From assembly GCA_947500135.1 (NCBI GenBank), contig CANMQX010000002.1, positions 434,001-498,000 of the forward strand: a stretch of 64,000 nucleotides of DNA, in the 5' to 3' direction. Position numbers and translations under genes: made by a program. This document shows, piece after piece, positions 38,112 through 48,003 of this stretch. The stretch is from an uncultured Paracoccaceae bacterium (GTDB lineage: Bacteria; Pseudomonadota; Alphaproteobacteria; Rhodobacterales; Rhodobacteraceae). The notes beneath the pieces are model-generated. The model was not told the DNA's origin, made no database searches, and worked only from the letters and a program-made list of their open reading frames with translations. The number at the start of each line of letters is the position of its first letter. Position 1 is the first letter of the stretch.

Positions 38112-39253
38112 CGCTGTTCAGCGGCCCAAAACTGCACCGCGTCTGCAATTGCTTGTGCAAACACCGCCCGGGTCGCTGGGTCCGTCAGACGCGCCCGGTC
38201 GCCCGGATTGGATAAAAATCCGGCCTCGATCAAAACGCTGGGAAAGTCAGCAGCCGACAGCACAATAAACTGCCCATTGCGCCGGGGCCGCGCGTTTAAA
38301 CGCACGCCACGGTCCCGCATCTGTTGCACCAGCAAATCAGCGAAGCGGCGTCCGGCAGGCCCCGTATCCTGCCGCGCAAGATCCATCAGCACGGATGCCA
38401 CCCGGTCGCTCTGCCCGGTCAGATCGACACCGGACAACAGATCGCCCCTTTCGTGCCGTTCCACCATACGCCGGGATGCGGTATCGCCGCCATCCCCCGA
38501 CAATGTGTAGACCGATGCCCCTTCTGCCGCGTCCTCTTCCAATGCATCCGCATGCAATGAGATGAACAAATCCGCACCTGCCGCCCGTGCAAGGCTCACC
38601 CGCATGTGCAGTGGCACAAAATGATCACGGTCGCGGGTCAGGACCGGCGTCAACCCCGGCATCGCCTCCAATGCAGCCGCGACATCGCTGCCCAATTGCA
38701 GCATCAGCGGGGCCTCTTGCACGCCACCGCGATCCGCGCCAGGGTCGATCCCCCCATGTCCGGGGTCAATCACCACCACTACCGTGTCGTCGGTCTGCGA
38801 TTGTTGTTGTAGGGTCGGTTGACCCGGCACCTGATCCGGCGCACCAGCAGAGGCCGCAAAATCACCGGCCGATGCACGTTTTAAGGTAATCGATAGCGCC
38901 ACACCCGCATCGGTCCTGCGCATTCCGGCCTCTGTCACGGCTAACGGGTCCGCAAGGTCAATCACCAAACGCGACCAGCCGTCATGCAAGGGGCCAAAGC
39001 GCAACCCGGTCGCCCGCCCCGGCTCCAGCAGGTCAGCCTCGATAACACCATCCCAGACGACCTGTTCAAAATCGATCACCAACCGGCGGGGTTGATCAAG
39101 CATGAATAGCCGATATGGGGCGATATCACTTAGCCCCAGTTCAACGTTCAAACGCCACCAGCCATCACGGACGGCGCTGCGATCCGGATCGACGCTGATC
39201 TCAGCCATCGCCGGTGTCACCCACAAGATCAGCGCTAGAAGAAACCTGATCAC
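38108..39253 (-). CDS. amiC: N-acetylmuramoyl-L-alanine amidase (AmiC type)
   Basis: 381 residues. Signal peptide MIRFLLALILWVTPAMA, then an AMIN domain (about 20-130), then an Amidase_3 catalytic domain with zinc ligands in DPGHGGIDPGA (His), GGVQEAPLML (Glu) and SLHADA (His), and catalytic Glu in LIEAGFLSN. It cleaves the lactyl-amide bond of septal peptidoglycan in the periplasm. The start overlaps the aminotransferase stop by 4 bp. Confidence 0.95.
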   Translation of the reverse strand: MIRFLLALILWVTPAMAEISVDPDRSAVRDGWWRLNVELGLSDIAPYRLFMLDQPRRLVIDFEQVVWDGVIEADLLEPGRATGLRFGPLHDGWSRLVIDLADPLAVTEAGMRRTDAGVALSITLKRASAGDFAASAGAPDQVPGQPTLQQQSQTDDTVVVVIDPGHGGIDPGADRGGVQEAPLMLQLGSDVAAALEAMPGLTPVLTRDRDHFVPLHMRVSLARAAGADLFISLHADALEEDAAEGASVYTLSGDGGDTASRRMVERHERGDLLSGVDLTGQSDRVASVLMDLARQDTGPAGRRFADLLVQQMRDRGVRLNARPRRNGQFIVLSAADFPSVLIEAGFLSNPGDRARLTDPATRAVFAQAIADAVQFWAAEQR

Positions 39254-40407
39254 GCCTTGCGACCCGCCATGAAATCCGACAAGCGATCCAGCCCCTCGCG
39301 AATATCCGCAGTGGACCGCGCATAGGAAAACCGCAGCCAGCGATGACCGCGGGCCGCGTCAAAATCGATACCGGGGGTGACGGCCACACCGGCCTTTTCC
39401 AGTATCTGCGCGGCAAAGGCGCGGGCATCATCGGTATGGGCGGACACATCGACATAGATGTAGAATGCACCGTCGGGCGGGGCGAATCTGTCAAAACCGG
39501 CAGCCTTTAACCCCGTAATCATCAAATCGCGGTTTTCGGCATAGACCGCCTTGTTGGCGATCAATTCACCGGGGCAATCCATCGCATGCAACGCCAATCG
39601 CTGTGCGGCATGGGGCGCGCAGATGAACATATTCTGGGCCAATCGTTCGACTGTGCGAACGTGATCATCAGGCACAACCATCCAGCCCACGCGCCAGCCG
39701 GTCATTGAAAAATACTTGGAAAATGAATTGATCACATAGACGTCATCCGTGACCTGTAAGGCGGTAACTGGGCGGGTATCGTAATCAATGCCGTGATAAA
39801 TCTCATCCGATACAAAGGCAGCACCCGCCGCCGCGCAAGCCTCCGCCAATGCACCTAACGCCGCCCGGTTCAGCATCGTCCCCGTCGGATTGGCTGGAGA
39901 GGCGACAATCAACCCATCCAAATCATGGGTCGCCACATCAGATGGCAACGGTTGAAACCGCTGGTCGAGCGTTGTTGGGATATCAACCGGTGTCAGCCCA
40001 ACAGCCCGTAGGATCTGACGATAGGACGGATAGCATGGGGTGCCCAGCCCGACCCGTTCGCCATTGTCAAACAAGGCCGAAAACGCCAGCAGAAACGCGC
40101 CAGATGCACCGCTGGTGATCACAACGCGCGCGGGGTCAAGGTCAACATCATACCAATCGGCATAATGCCGGGCGATCCGGGCACGCAGGTCCGGCAGGCC
40201 CAGACCAACGGTATACCCCAGCGGATCGTCCAGTTCCGCAGCCAGCCGGGCGCGGGCCGCGGCCGGGGCACCGGTGCCCGGCTGGCCCACCTCCATATGA
40301 ATGATGTGGCGGCCTGCATCCTCGGCCTGCCGTGCGGCCTCCATCACATCCATCACGATAAACGGGTCAACATCACCCCGGCGGGAAAGTCGCATCTGCT
40401 GCCTCAT
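39250..40407 (-). CDS. PLP-dependent class I/II aminotransferase
   Basis: A 385-residue fold-type I aminotransferase. The PLP lysine is in NSFSKYFSMTGWRVGWMV, with the preceding DEIYHGIDY and a cofactor-binding NPTGTML. It is close to aspartate/aromatic-type transaminases. Substrate is not determinable. It is the first gene of a two-gene unit with amiC. A second in-frame ATG four codons on (40395) is a possible start. Confidence 0.9.
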   Translation of the reverse strand: MRQQMRLSRRGDVDPFIVMDVMEAARQAEDAGRHIIHMEVGQPGTGAPAAARARLAAELDDPLGYTVGLGLPDLRARIARHYADWYDVDLDPARVVITSGASGAFLLAFSALFDNGERVGLGTPCYPSYRQILRAVGLTPVDIPTTLDQRFQPLPSDVATHDLDGLIVASPANPTGTMLNRAALGALAEACAAAGAAFVSDEIYHGIDYDTRPVTALQVTDDVYVINSFSKYFSMTGWRVGWMVVPDDHVRTVERLAQNMFICAPHAAQRLALHAMDCPGELIANKAVYAENRDLMITGLKAAGFDRFAPPDGAFYIYVDVSAHTDDARAFAAQILEKAGVAVTPGIDFDAARGHRWLRFSYARSTADIREGLDRLSDFMAGRKA

Positions 40408-40519
40408 TGTGCTTTAGCGCCTGTTTGCCCGTCACTAGCATGTGACGTCAATGCACCTTGGCAAAGCTTGGCTGATATGGTCTGTGGGGCGGCAGTATTT
40501 CCCAAAAAGGCCCGTGATC

Positions 40520-41263
40520 ATGTTTGCCCGTTTCGCCTTTCCTGCCCTGCTTGCACTTAGCACACCAGCGTCAGCGTTCGAACTCGACAAAATGACCGAT
40601 GCGGAACGCGAACAGTTCCGGCAAGAGGTGCGGGCCTATCTGCTGGATAATCCAGAGGTGCTGCAAGAGGCGATTGCGGTTCTGCAGACCCGCGAACGCG
40701 AAGCCCAAACAGCCAATGACGCAGCCCTTGCGCAGGCCAATACGGACGCATTGTTCAATGACGGATATTCATTCGTTGGCGGCAACCCGGATGGCGATAT
40801 CACACTTGTCGAATTCATGGATTACCGTTGCGGCTTTTGCAAACGAGCCTTCCCGGAGGTCGCCAAACTTGTCAGCAACGACCCCAACATTCGCTACGTG
40901 ATCAAGGAATTCCCCATTCTGGGCGAACAGTCCGTGCTTGCCTCACGCTATGCGATCGCAACGCAGCAGGTCGCCGGGGATGATGTCTATGAGGAAGTGC
41001 ATAACGCATTGATGGCATTCCGGGGCGATATCACGCCCGCAAGCCTGGAACGGCTGGGTGACACATTTGGGTTGGATAACGCGGCAATCACAGCAGCGAT
41101 GGAAAGTGCCGAGGTTGAGGCGGTCATCACCAAGAACCGCGAACTGGCGCAGAAACTGCAAATCAGCGGTACACCGACATTCATATTCCAGGACCAGATG
41201 GTAAGAGGCTACATCCCGCTGGCCGAGATGGAGACGCTGATCGCGGAACTTCGCGAAGAATAA
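40520..41263 (+). CDS. periplasmic DsbA-family thiol oxidoreductase
   Basis: 247 residues from the ATG at 40520 (MFARFAFPALLALSTPASA, signal peptide). A helical N-terminal region resembles the Com1/ScsC-like oligomerisation segment. The thioredoxin-fold domain has CGFC in MDYRCGFCKRAFPEV and the cis-Pro in SGTPTFIFQ. It should form or reshuffle disulphides in the periplasm. Upstream in-frame codons from 40442 would destroy the signal peptide. Confidence 0.9.
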   Translation: MFARFAFPALLALSTPASAFELDKMTDAEREQFRQEVRAYLLDNPEVLQEAIAVLQTREREAQTANDAALAQANTDALFNDGYSFVGGNPDGDITLVEFMDYRCGFCKRAFPEVAKLVSNDPNIRYVIKEFPILGEQSVLASRYAIATQQVAGDDVYEEVHNALMAFRGDITPASLERLGDTFGLDNAAITAAMESAEVEAVITKNRELAQKLQISGTPTFIFQDQMVRGYIPLAEMETLIAELREE

Positions 41264-41275
41264 GTGGGCGGGCGG

Positions 41276-42400
41276 CTATTCGGCCGCCAGATTATCCGCC
41301 GCTTCAATCTCTGACGCCTTCTTCTCAACCTGCTCCACGATATGATCAATCATATCGTCATTCGACTGCTTATGGCTTTGTTTCCCAGCCAGATAGACCA
41401 TGCCGGACCCGGCACCGCCGCCTGTAAATCCGACATCGGTCATCAGCGCCTCACCGGGGCCATTGACGACGCAGCCAATAATCGACAGCGACATCGGCGT
41501 CTTGATATGCTCCAGCCGCTTCTCCAAAACCTCTACTGTCTTGATGACATCAAACCCCTGTCTGGCGCAGGACGGGCAGGAAATGATATTCACACCACGA
41601 TGACGCAAGCCCAGAGATTTCAAAATCTCGAAGCCCATTTTGACCTCTTCCACCGGATCGGCAGACAAAGACACGCGGATCGTGTCACCAATACCCATCC
41701 ACAACAGGTTGCCCATGCCGATAGCGGATTTGACGGTCCCGCTGATCAGGCCGCCGGCTTCTGTGATACCCAAATGGATCGGGGCATCCGTCGCCTCTGC
41801 CAGTTGCTGATAAGCAGCGGCAGCCATGAACACGTCAGAAGCTTTGCAGGAAATCTTGAATTCGTGGAAATCATTATCCTGCAGGATCTTGATATGGTCG
41901 AGACCGGATTCAACCATCGCATCCGGGCAAGGTTCGCCATATTTATCCAACAGATGCTTTTCCAGCGATCCGGCATTCACCCCGATACGGATCGAACAAC
42001 TATGATCGCGGGCGGCCTTGATGACCTCCTTGACCCGCTTCTCATCACCGATATTGCCCGGATTAATCCGCAGGCAGGCGGCGCCCGCTTGGGCAGCTTC
42101 GATCCCGCGCTTATAATGGAAATGGATGTCGGCCACGATGGGCACTGACACTTCGGGAACGATCAGTTTCAACGCCGCACTCGACGCCTCATCAGGGACA
42201 GAGATGCGGACGATATCGGCACCAGCCTCAGCTGCAGCATTCACCTGATCAATCGTCGCCTTCACATCTGTGGTCAGCGTATTGGTCATGGTTTGCACGG
42301 ATATCGGGGCGTCACCGCCAACGGGCACATTGCCAACCATGATTTTCCGGGACGTCCGGCGATAGATATTGCGCCAGGGACGGACGTGATTGAGGGACAT
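41276..42400 (-). CDS. ispG: 4-hydroxy-3-methylbut-2-enyl-diphosphate synthase
   Basis: A 374-residue IspG (GcpE), a [4Fe-4S] enzyme of the MEP isoprenoid pathway. The cluster ligands are in SCPSCARQG and GCVVNGPGE. The N-terminal TIM barrel begins with the usual [17 protein letters not shown]. The ATG at 42400 ([11 protein letters not shown]) is preferred because GGAAAG lies about 10 bp upstream; a GTG at 42409 would sit on top of that site. Confidence 0.96.
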   Translation of the reverse strand: MSLNHVRPWRNIYRRTSRKIMVGNVPVGGDAPISVQTMTNTLTTDVKATIDQVNAAAEAGADIVRISVPDEASSAALKLIVPEVSVPIVADIHFHYKRGIEAAQAGAACLRINPGNIGDEKRVKEVIKAARDHSCSIRIGVNAGSLEKHLLDKYGEPCPDAMVESGLDHIKILQDNDFHEFKISCKASDVFMAAAAYQQLAEATDAPIHLGITEAGGLISGTVKSAIGMGNLLWMGIGDTIRVSLSADPVEEVKMGFEILKSLGLRHRGVNIISCPSCARQGFDVIKTVEVLEKRLEHIKTPMSLSIIGCVVNGPGEALMTDVGFTGGGAGSGMVYLAGKQSHKQSNDDMIDHIVEQVEKKASEIEAADNLAAE

Positions 42401-42479
42401 GAATGTCACTTTCCGCTGCTTTGCCTATGCATCCTAACTAATGGGCATTGTGCGTGGCAGCAAGGCGCAGGCGCTGCGG

Positions 42480-43676
42480 TTATTCGTCCGCGACCACCTG
42501 GGCCACATTCACGATCTCGGCCAGATCATCATCGGCCGTCAGATCAGCCAAGGCATAGGTGGCACTCAGGCTTTCGGGCGACAATTCAACCCGCGATGTG
42601 ACAACACCGCGCGGACCGACGGGGCCATAATGCACACCGTTCACCGCAAAATACATCGCGCCGCTTTCACCAACCCGCAGGGATGCGGGTTCTTCGGTGG
42701 CAGGAACCACGAAATTCTGACCGGGCTCCATCACGCCTTCGAAAATCACGGTACCATCGGCGGCGCGGACACGGACCCATGCCGGGCGGACGGCAACCAA
42801 CTGCACCTCTGGCACAGGGTCTTCAACGACCTGTACAGGGGGGGCTGCGCGTTCTTCCAGACCGGCCTCTGCATAGTTGATTGCGGGCGCCGGGGCGAGT
42901 TCAGGAGCGGCCAAAGCACCGATTGTGCCGGGGCTAAGCGTTGAAATCGGCGCATCACGCGCGACCAGAACAGGCACGTCCAGCGCCTGTGGGCGATACA
43001 AACGGTCCAGCGCCTCTGCCGATGGGGCAGCAACCTGCGCCAGCGGATCATTGGACTGGATCGCATTGGCAGCACCTGCCAAAGGATCAAGATCAGACAC
43101 AACAACAGGGGTCTGCTCTACCGGGGCGAACTGGACCTTTTGCACCTCTTGCAAAACAGTCCAACCACCGTAACCCAACCCGCCAATCATTGTCAGAACA
43201 ACCAGCAGCGACCCAATCGCGCGCGGTTCAATCTGCGACATGACCGCCTCGCCGGCGGGAATGAACGGGGTTGATGATTGTGAAAATATGTCTTTGCCAA
43301 GCGGGCCTGCGACAGGTTCACCCGATTTGGCTTTGATCGATGACGCCTCTGCCGACATGCCGTGGGCGGTGACAAAACCGCTTTCATCGCAAAATTTGGC
43401 AAATGTCTCGTCGGGGTCAAGGTTCAGGTAGCGGGCATAGGATCGGACATAACCAGCGATAAAGCCGGGCGTGTCAAAGGCCGACGGGTCGGCATTTTCG
43501 ATTGCTGCTATGTAGGCTGCCTTGATCTTCAACTCGCGCTGAACATCCAACAGGCTTTTACCCATTGTTGCGCGTTCGCCGCGCATCATATCGCCTAGTC
43601 GCAACTCGAAGTCGTCAAACCCTTTGGCCTGCCCGTCCTCAGCTGCGTCATCACGCCTGAAGCTCTTCCCGATCAT
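42480..43676 (-). CDS. RodZ-like helix-turn-helix membrane protein
   Basis: A 398-residue protein. The N-terminal HTH_25 domain (about 25-95, LGDMMRGERATMGKSLLDVQ and YIAAIENADPSAF) is followed by a Pro/Ser linker and one span (about 155-178, AIGSLLVVLTMIGGLGYGGW). A Pro/Ala-rich periplasmic region leads to a DUF4115 domain near the C-terminus (VRVRAADGTVIFEGVMEPGQ). RodZ links MreB to the membrane and helps elongate the cell. Adjacent to ispG, as in many alphaproteobacteria. Confidence 0.9.
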   Translation of the reverse strand: MIGKSFRRDDAAEDGQAKGFDDFELRLGDMMRGERATMGKSLLDVQRELKIKAAYIAAIENADPSAFDTPGFIAGYVRSYARYLNLDPDETFAKFCDESGFVTAHGMSAEASSIKAKSGEPVAGPLGKDIFSQSSTPFIPAGEAVMSQIEPRAIGSLLVVLTMIGGLGYGGWTVLQEVQKVQFAPVEQTPVVVSDLDPLAGAANAIQSNDPLAQVAAPSAEALDRLYRPQALDVPVLVARDAPISTLSPGTIGALAAPELAPAPAINYAEAGLEERAAPPVQVVEDPVPEVQLVAVRPAWVRVRAADGTVIFEGVMEPGQNFVVPATEEPASLRVGESGAMYFAVNGVHYGPVGPRGVVTSRVELSPESLSATYALADLTADDDLAEIVNVAQVVADE

Positions 43677-43789
43677 CGACTGTCCCGCCGCTTACTGCCC
43701 CCAGTTACCCACATGCCGAATCAAATCGCCGTGAACAACTAAGAAACCAATAACATATCCACAGGCGGCATGCACATCGTGAAAAACTG

Positions 43790-45013
43790 TTAACCTGCTA
43801 ATTCGGCACGATTAAGGGCACAATGTGACCAAAGCCCGTCCAAAGCATTTACCAATGCATCCAATTCACGCGGCCCGTGAACAGGTGATGGGGTAAAACG
43901 CAGGCGCTCCGTTCCACGCGGAACGGTCGGGAAATTGATTGGCTGGACGTAAATGCCAAAGTCATCCAGCAGCATATCAGACAGCTTTTTGGTATGGACC
44001 GGATCGCCAACAATCAGCGGGACAATATGACTGCCGTGATCGATAATCGGCAGCCCCAGACCTTTCAGCCGCAGCTTAAGGATCTTGGCCTGGGTTTGGT
44101 GTTGCTCGCGCAATGCCTGATCAGTTTTTAGATGGGCAACCGATGCTGCCGCCGCAGCCGCAACCGCAGGCGGCAGGCTTGTGGTAAAGATGAAGCCCGG
44201 CGCATAAGATCTTATCGCATCACACATTTTTGCAGATGCAGCGATATAGCCGCCCATGACGCCATAGGCCTTGGCCAGGGTGCCGTTGATGATATCAATC
44301 CGGTCCATCAGACCATCGCGTTCGGCCACCCCGGCGCCACGCGGACCATACATGCCAACGGCATGAACCTCATCAATGTAAGTCAGCGCACCGAATTCAT
44401 CGGCAAGGTCACATATCGCTTCAATCGGACCAAAATCACCATCCATCGAATAGATCGACTCAAAGGCGATAACCTTGGGGGCGTCAGGATCATCAGCTTC
44501 CAACAACTCGCGCAGATGTGCCAGATCATTGTGGCGAAAGATGCGCTTGGCCCCACCATTACGGCGCACACCTTCAATCATAGAGGCATGATTCAGCGCA
44601 TCAGAATAAATGATCAGGCCCGGAAACAGCTTTGGCAGCGTGCTTAACGTGGCGTCATTGGCAATATAGGCAGAGGTGAACAGCAGCGCCGCTTCTTTTT
44701 TGTGCAGATCAGACAGCTCTGCCTCAAGGCGCTTGTGGTACACTGTCGTGCCCGAAATATTGCGTGTGCCACCAGATCCGGCACCGGTCGCATCAATGGC
44801 ATCATGCATCGCTGAAAGAACAACAGGGTGCTGTCCCATTCCCAGATAATCATTGCCGCACCAAACCGTGACAGGGGCTTCGGTCCCGTCAGGCTTGTTC
44901 CATGTGGCATGTGGGAATTGGCCGCGCTTGCGTTCGATATCAATGAAAGTCCGGTAACGGCCTTCCTGATGTAACCGATCAATCGCAACATCCAGCTTAG
45001 CATTGTAATCCAC
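43790..45013 (-). CDS. hemA: 5-aminolevulinate synthase
   Basis: 407 residues from a GTG at 45013, read as [30 protein letters not shown] is 5 bp upstream, and Rhodobacter HemA has the same start and length. It condenses glycine and succinyl-CoA to 5-aminolevulinate, the first step of haem and (bacterio)chlorophyll synthesis. The PLP lysine is in [14 protein letters not shown], with [10 protein letters not shown] and [13 protein letters not shown]. Being an ALAS, it marks the organism as an alphaproteobacterium. An FNR-like box lies about 150 bp upstream. Confidence 0.97.
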   Translation of the reverse strand: MDYNAKLDVAIDRLHQEGRYRTFIDIERKRGQFPHATWNKPDGTEAPVTVWCGNDYLGMGQHPVVLSAMHDAIDATGAGSGGTRNISGTTVYHKRLEAELSDLHKKEAALLFTSAYIANDATLSTLPKLFPGLIIYSDALNHASMIEGVRRNGGAKRIFRHNDLAHLRELLEADDPDAPKVIAFESIYSMDGDFGPIEAICDLADEFGALTYIDEVHAVGMYGPRGAGVAERDGLMDRIDIINGTLAKAYGVMGGYIAASAKMCDAIRSYAPGFIFTTSLPPAVAAAAAASVAHLKTDQALREQHQTQAKILKLRLKGLGLPIIDHGSHIVPLIVGDPVHTKKLSDMLLDDFGIYVQPINFPTVPRGTERLRFTPSPVHGPRELDALVNALDGLWSHCALNRAELAG

Positions 45014-45164
45014 TGGGTCTTCCTTCTTGTCACCACGCAAAACACAACAAATGAGCGTGCTTTGAATTATTCTAAGTCTCATATAGGGCGATGATGTCGC
45101 GGGCAATACGCTACAAACTGTCACCTCTTAACACGATACCTGACGCTGAAACCCTACCAATACA

Positions 45165-45178
45165 ATGATCTGGATCAA
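45165..45178 (-). promoter_or_regulatory. FNR/FnrL-type box upstream of hemA
   Basis: On the minus strand TTGATCCAGATCAT: TTGAT-N4-ATCAt, one mismatch from the TTGAT-N4-ATCAA consensus. It is 152 bp before the hemA start, in the 198-bp gap to the next gene. In Rhodobacter, FnrL raises hemA expression at low oxygen, so the same control is plausible here. Confidence 0.6.
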
Positions 45179-45211
45179 GTGAGGGAACCCCTACCTTGGA
45201 TCACGTCTGCA

Positions 45212-45928
45212 TCAGGTGTGATCGGCCCAGGGGTATGTGGTCTCAAAATACTGGTCCGCCGCCGCCCGGAATGCTGCCATACCACCGGCCTGCCAGATTT
45301 TTTCATCCAGTGGGTCATATTGCGGCATGTCTGGATGGGTGCGGGCCTGCTCCAACGGCATCCCCGTACCCGTCATGTCGGTAATCAACTGGTGGCGGTG
45401 CAGAAACACCGCCACCACATCTTCCAGCAACGCGCCAATCTGGGGGACGCCGATACGCTCCATCGCCTGACGCAATTCCCAGCCCTTATAGGGCGGGTTT
45501 GCGCCATAACTGTCCATCTGCGCCAATCCGGCATCACCCAACAGACCCGCAGCCACGGCAACCGGCCCAATGGCAAAACGCTCCTCCTCGATCAGCGCAT
45601 CACCAACCCTGTGCTTTTCTTCCGCAAATGCACGGATCGCCGCATATGCGCCACCCTCGGCCGGGCGGGTGGCGCGACGCATCACCGGTTGAGGAATGTA
45701 ACGCGGGTCAAGCGGATCAACAGCCGGCCCAACATCACCTGAAATATCATAGGTCGCCATGCTCTTGCGCTGATCCCTGCGCTTCTTGAGCCATAAGACA
45801 CCCAAATAATAGGCGACCAGCCCGACAATCACCCAGATCAGGCCAGTTGGTCCGCTGAACACTATCGTGTCGGTGTAGCCATCCAACAATTGCGAAACGG
45901 ATTCTTCCACGCTTGCCTTATCCCCCAA
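45212..45928 (-). CDS. single-span membrane protein of unknown function
   Basis: A 238-residue protein not recognised. A short N-terminus with an acidic segment is followed by one membrane span at about residues 25-45 (FSGPTGLIWVIVGLVAYYLG) and a basic stop-transfer patch (KKRRDQRK). A cytoplasmic domain of about 180 residues follows with no known motif; it has several Trp/Tyr-rich turns (YKGWEL, YFETTYPW). It lies upstream of hemA on the same strand. Confidence 0.7.
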   Translation of the reverse strand: MGDKASVEESVSQLLDGYTDTIVFSGPTGLIWVIVGLVAYYLGVLWLKKRRDQRKSMATYDISGDVGPAVDPLDPRYIPQPVMRRATRPAEGGAYAAIRAFAEEKHRVGDALIEEERFAIGPVAVAAGLLGDAGLAQMDSYGANPPYKGWELRQAMERIGVPQIGALLEDVVAVFLHRHQLITDMTGTGMPLEQARTHPDMPQYDPLDEKIWQAGGMAAFRAAADQYFETTYPWADHT

Positions 45929-46048
45929 AGATCAGGGGCATCTTGATCAGACCGTCACGCAGTTGCAAGCTTCACCCTTTGATTGGCATTGACCCTCGCG
46001 ACATTCCTGCCACCCTGCGCCCAAATCCCGATTCAAAAAGGTGACGCC

Positions 46049-47422
46049 ATGACACTCGACCCCGTCCTCGCCCGTATCGACGCCGATCTGCCGCAGGCAA
46101 CCGACCGGTTGCTGGAACTGCTGCGTATCCCGTCCATCTCGACCGATCCGGCCTACAAAGGTGATTGCGACACCGCCGCCGACTGGTTGGTCGCTGACCT
46201 GCAATCCATCGGGTTTAATGCCAGCAAGCGACCCACGCCGGGACACCCGATGGTGGTTGCGCATACAGGGGGTGAAGGTCCGCATGTGCTGTTTTACGGA
46301 CATTACGACGTGCAACCGGTTGATCCACTGGACCTTTGGGATCGCGACCCGTTTGACCCGCAAGTCGAAGACACGGCCAATGGTAAGGTGATCCGGGGGC
46401 GCGGATCGTCCGACGACAAGGGGCAGTTAATGACCTTTGTCGAGGCGTGCCGCGCATGGAAAGCCGAACACGGGTCCCTGCCCGCCAACATCAGCATTTT
46501 CTTCGAAGGGGAAGAGGAATCAGGCTCCCCTTCCCTCACACCATTCATGGAAGAAAACGCCGACGAACTCACCGCCGATATCGCGCTTATCTGTGACACC
46601 GGCCTTTACGGCGACGCAACACCCGCGATCATCACGCAATTGCGGGGGCTGCTGGGCGAGGAACTGACCATCACCGGCCCCAACAAGGACCTGCATTCGG
46701 GCATGTATGGCGGCCTTGCCATGAACCCCGCCCGGGTGCTGGCTAAAATCATCGCGTCACTCCACGACGATGACGGGCGCATCACCATCCCCGGTTTCTA
46801 CGACGGCGTGCCAGAGCTTTCCAACGAACTGGCTGCTGCCTGGGACGACCTGAAATTCGATGAAAAACAATTCCTTGGCGAAGTGGGGCTATCAGAACCC
46901 GCAGGCGAAAAGGGGCGCCGCCCGCTGGAAATGATCTGGTCGCGGCCCACCTGCGAGGTCAACGGCATCTGGGCGGGCTACACCGGCGACGGGTTCAAAA
47001 CCGTCCTGCCATCCGAAGCCCATGCTAAAATCAGCTTCCGGCTTGTCGGCACCCAGGACCCGATGATCATCCGCAAAAACTTCCGCAAAATGGTTCAGGA
47101 CATGCTGCCAGCCGACTGCTCGGTCACATTCAACGACCATGGCGCTGGCGCCGCAGGTCATATGACCACAACGCACCCGGCCTTTGATCAGGCGCGCAAG
47201 GCACTGTCTGACGAATGGCCCAATGCGGCGGCCTATGTTGGCTGCGGCGGCTCGATCCCCATCGCTGGGCATTTCAAGGACATCCTGAACATGGACGCAA
47301 TGTTGATCGGCTTTGGCAAGGATGACGACCAGATCCATTCGCCCAACGAAAAATATGATCTGTCTTCATTCCATAAAGGGATCAGAAGCTGGGCGCGCAT
47401 CCTGCATGAAATGACCAAATAA
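46049..47422 (+). CDS. M20-family dipeptidase
   Basis: 457 residues from the ATG at 46049 (MTLDPVLARIDADLPQATDR). The metal site is seen in FYGHYDVQPVDP (His, Asp), GRGSSDDKGQ (Asp), FEGEEESGSP (Glu-Glu) and the later His near the C-terminus. A dimerisation insert is present in the middle. It probably hydrolyses dipeptides in the cytoplasm. It overlaps the following phosphatase gene by 1 bp (TAATG). Confidence 0.9.
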   Translation: MTLDPVLARIDADLPQATDRLLELLRIPSISTDPAYKGDCDTAADWLVADLQSIGFNASKRPTPGHPMVVAHTGGEGPHVLFYGHYDVQPVDPLDLWDRDPFDPQVEDTANGKVIRGRGSSDDKGQLMTFVEACRAWKAEHGSLPANISIFFEGEEESGSPSLTPFMEENADELTADIALICDTGLYGDATPAIITQLRGLLGEELTITGPNKDLHSGMYGGLAMNPARVLAKIIASLHDDDGRITIPGFYDGVPELSNELAAAWDDLKFDEKQFLGEVGLSEPAGEKGRRPLEMIWSRPTCEVNGIWAGYTGDGFKTVLPSEAHAKISFRLVGTQDPMIIRKNFRKMVQDMLPADCSVTFNDHGAGAAGHMTTTHPAFDQARKALSDEWPNAAAYVGCGGSIPIAGHFKDILNMDAMLIGFGKDDDQIHSPNEKYDLSSFHKGIRSWARILHEMTK

Positions 47423-48003
47423 TGCCCATCGCGCATTACCTCAGCCACCCGCAGGTGGTGCAGGACCCCGCCATCCCAGTCCCGCAATGGGGCCTGAACG
47501 CAAAGGGGCAAGCCCGGATCGCCGCATTCGCGGCCTCCGGCGCAATGCAGGGCACGCAGGTCATCTATTCCAGCACCGAAACCAAGGCGCTGGAAACGGC
47601 CGCGCCGCTGGCACAGGCGTTGGGCTGCCCGCACCACCAAGTGGCTGATATGGGCGAAAACGACCGCAGCAGCACGGGCTACCTGCCCGGCCCGGCATTC
47701 GAGGCGGCAGCAAACGCCTTTTTCGCCAACCCCGATGAAAGCCACCAAGGCTGGGAAACGGCGCGCGCGGCACAACATCGGATCGTCAATGCCGTCGACG
47801 CAGCACTCAACGCACAGCCCAACGACAACATCCTCTTTGTCGGACACGGGGCGGTGGGCACCCTGCTCTACTGCGCCTTGATGGACATCCCCATCGACCG
47901 CCGCCATGATCAACCCCATGGCGGCGGCAATATCTATCGCTTCGACACGGTCACACGCACCCCTGACGGGCCATGGCAACCGCTCGAAACCCTGATCAGT
48001 TAG
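47422..48003 (+). CDS. histidine phosphatase-superfamily protein with altered RHG motif
   Basis: 193 residues. The fold is that of the phosphoglycerate-mutase superfamily: the second catalytic motif is clear (LFVGHGAVGTLLY), and YSSTETKALETA corresponds to the S-x-x-x-R(A)-x-x-T-A segment. The first motif, normally LxRHGxT, reads YLSHPQV, so the usual Arg is replaced by Ser and the Gly by Pro. Catalysis may be weak or changed. It is coupled to the M20 peptidase gene. Confidence 0.75.
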   Translation: MPIAHYLSHPQVVQDPAIPVPQWGLNAKGQARIAAFAASGAMQGTQVIYSSTETKALETAAPLAQALGCPHHQVADMGENDRSSTGYLPGPAFEAAANAFFANPDESHQGWETARAAQHRIVNAVDAALNAQPNDNILFVGHGAVGTLLYCALMDIPIDRRHDQPHGGGNIYRFDTVTRTPDGPWQPLETLIS

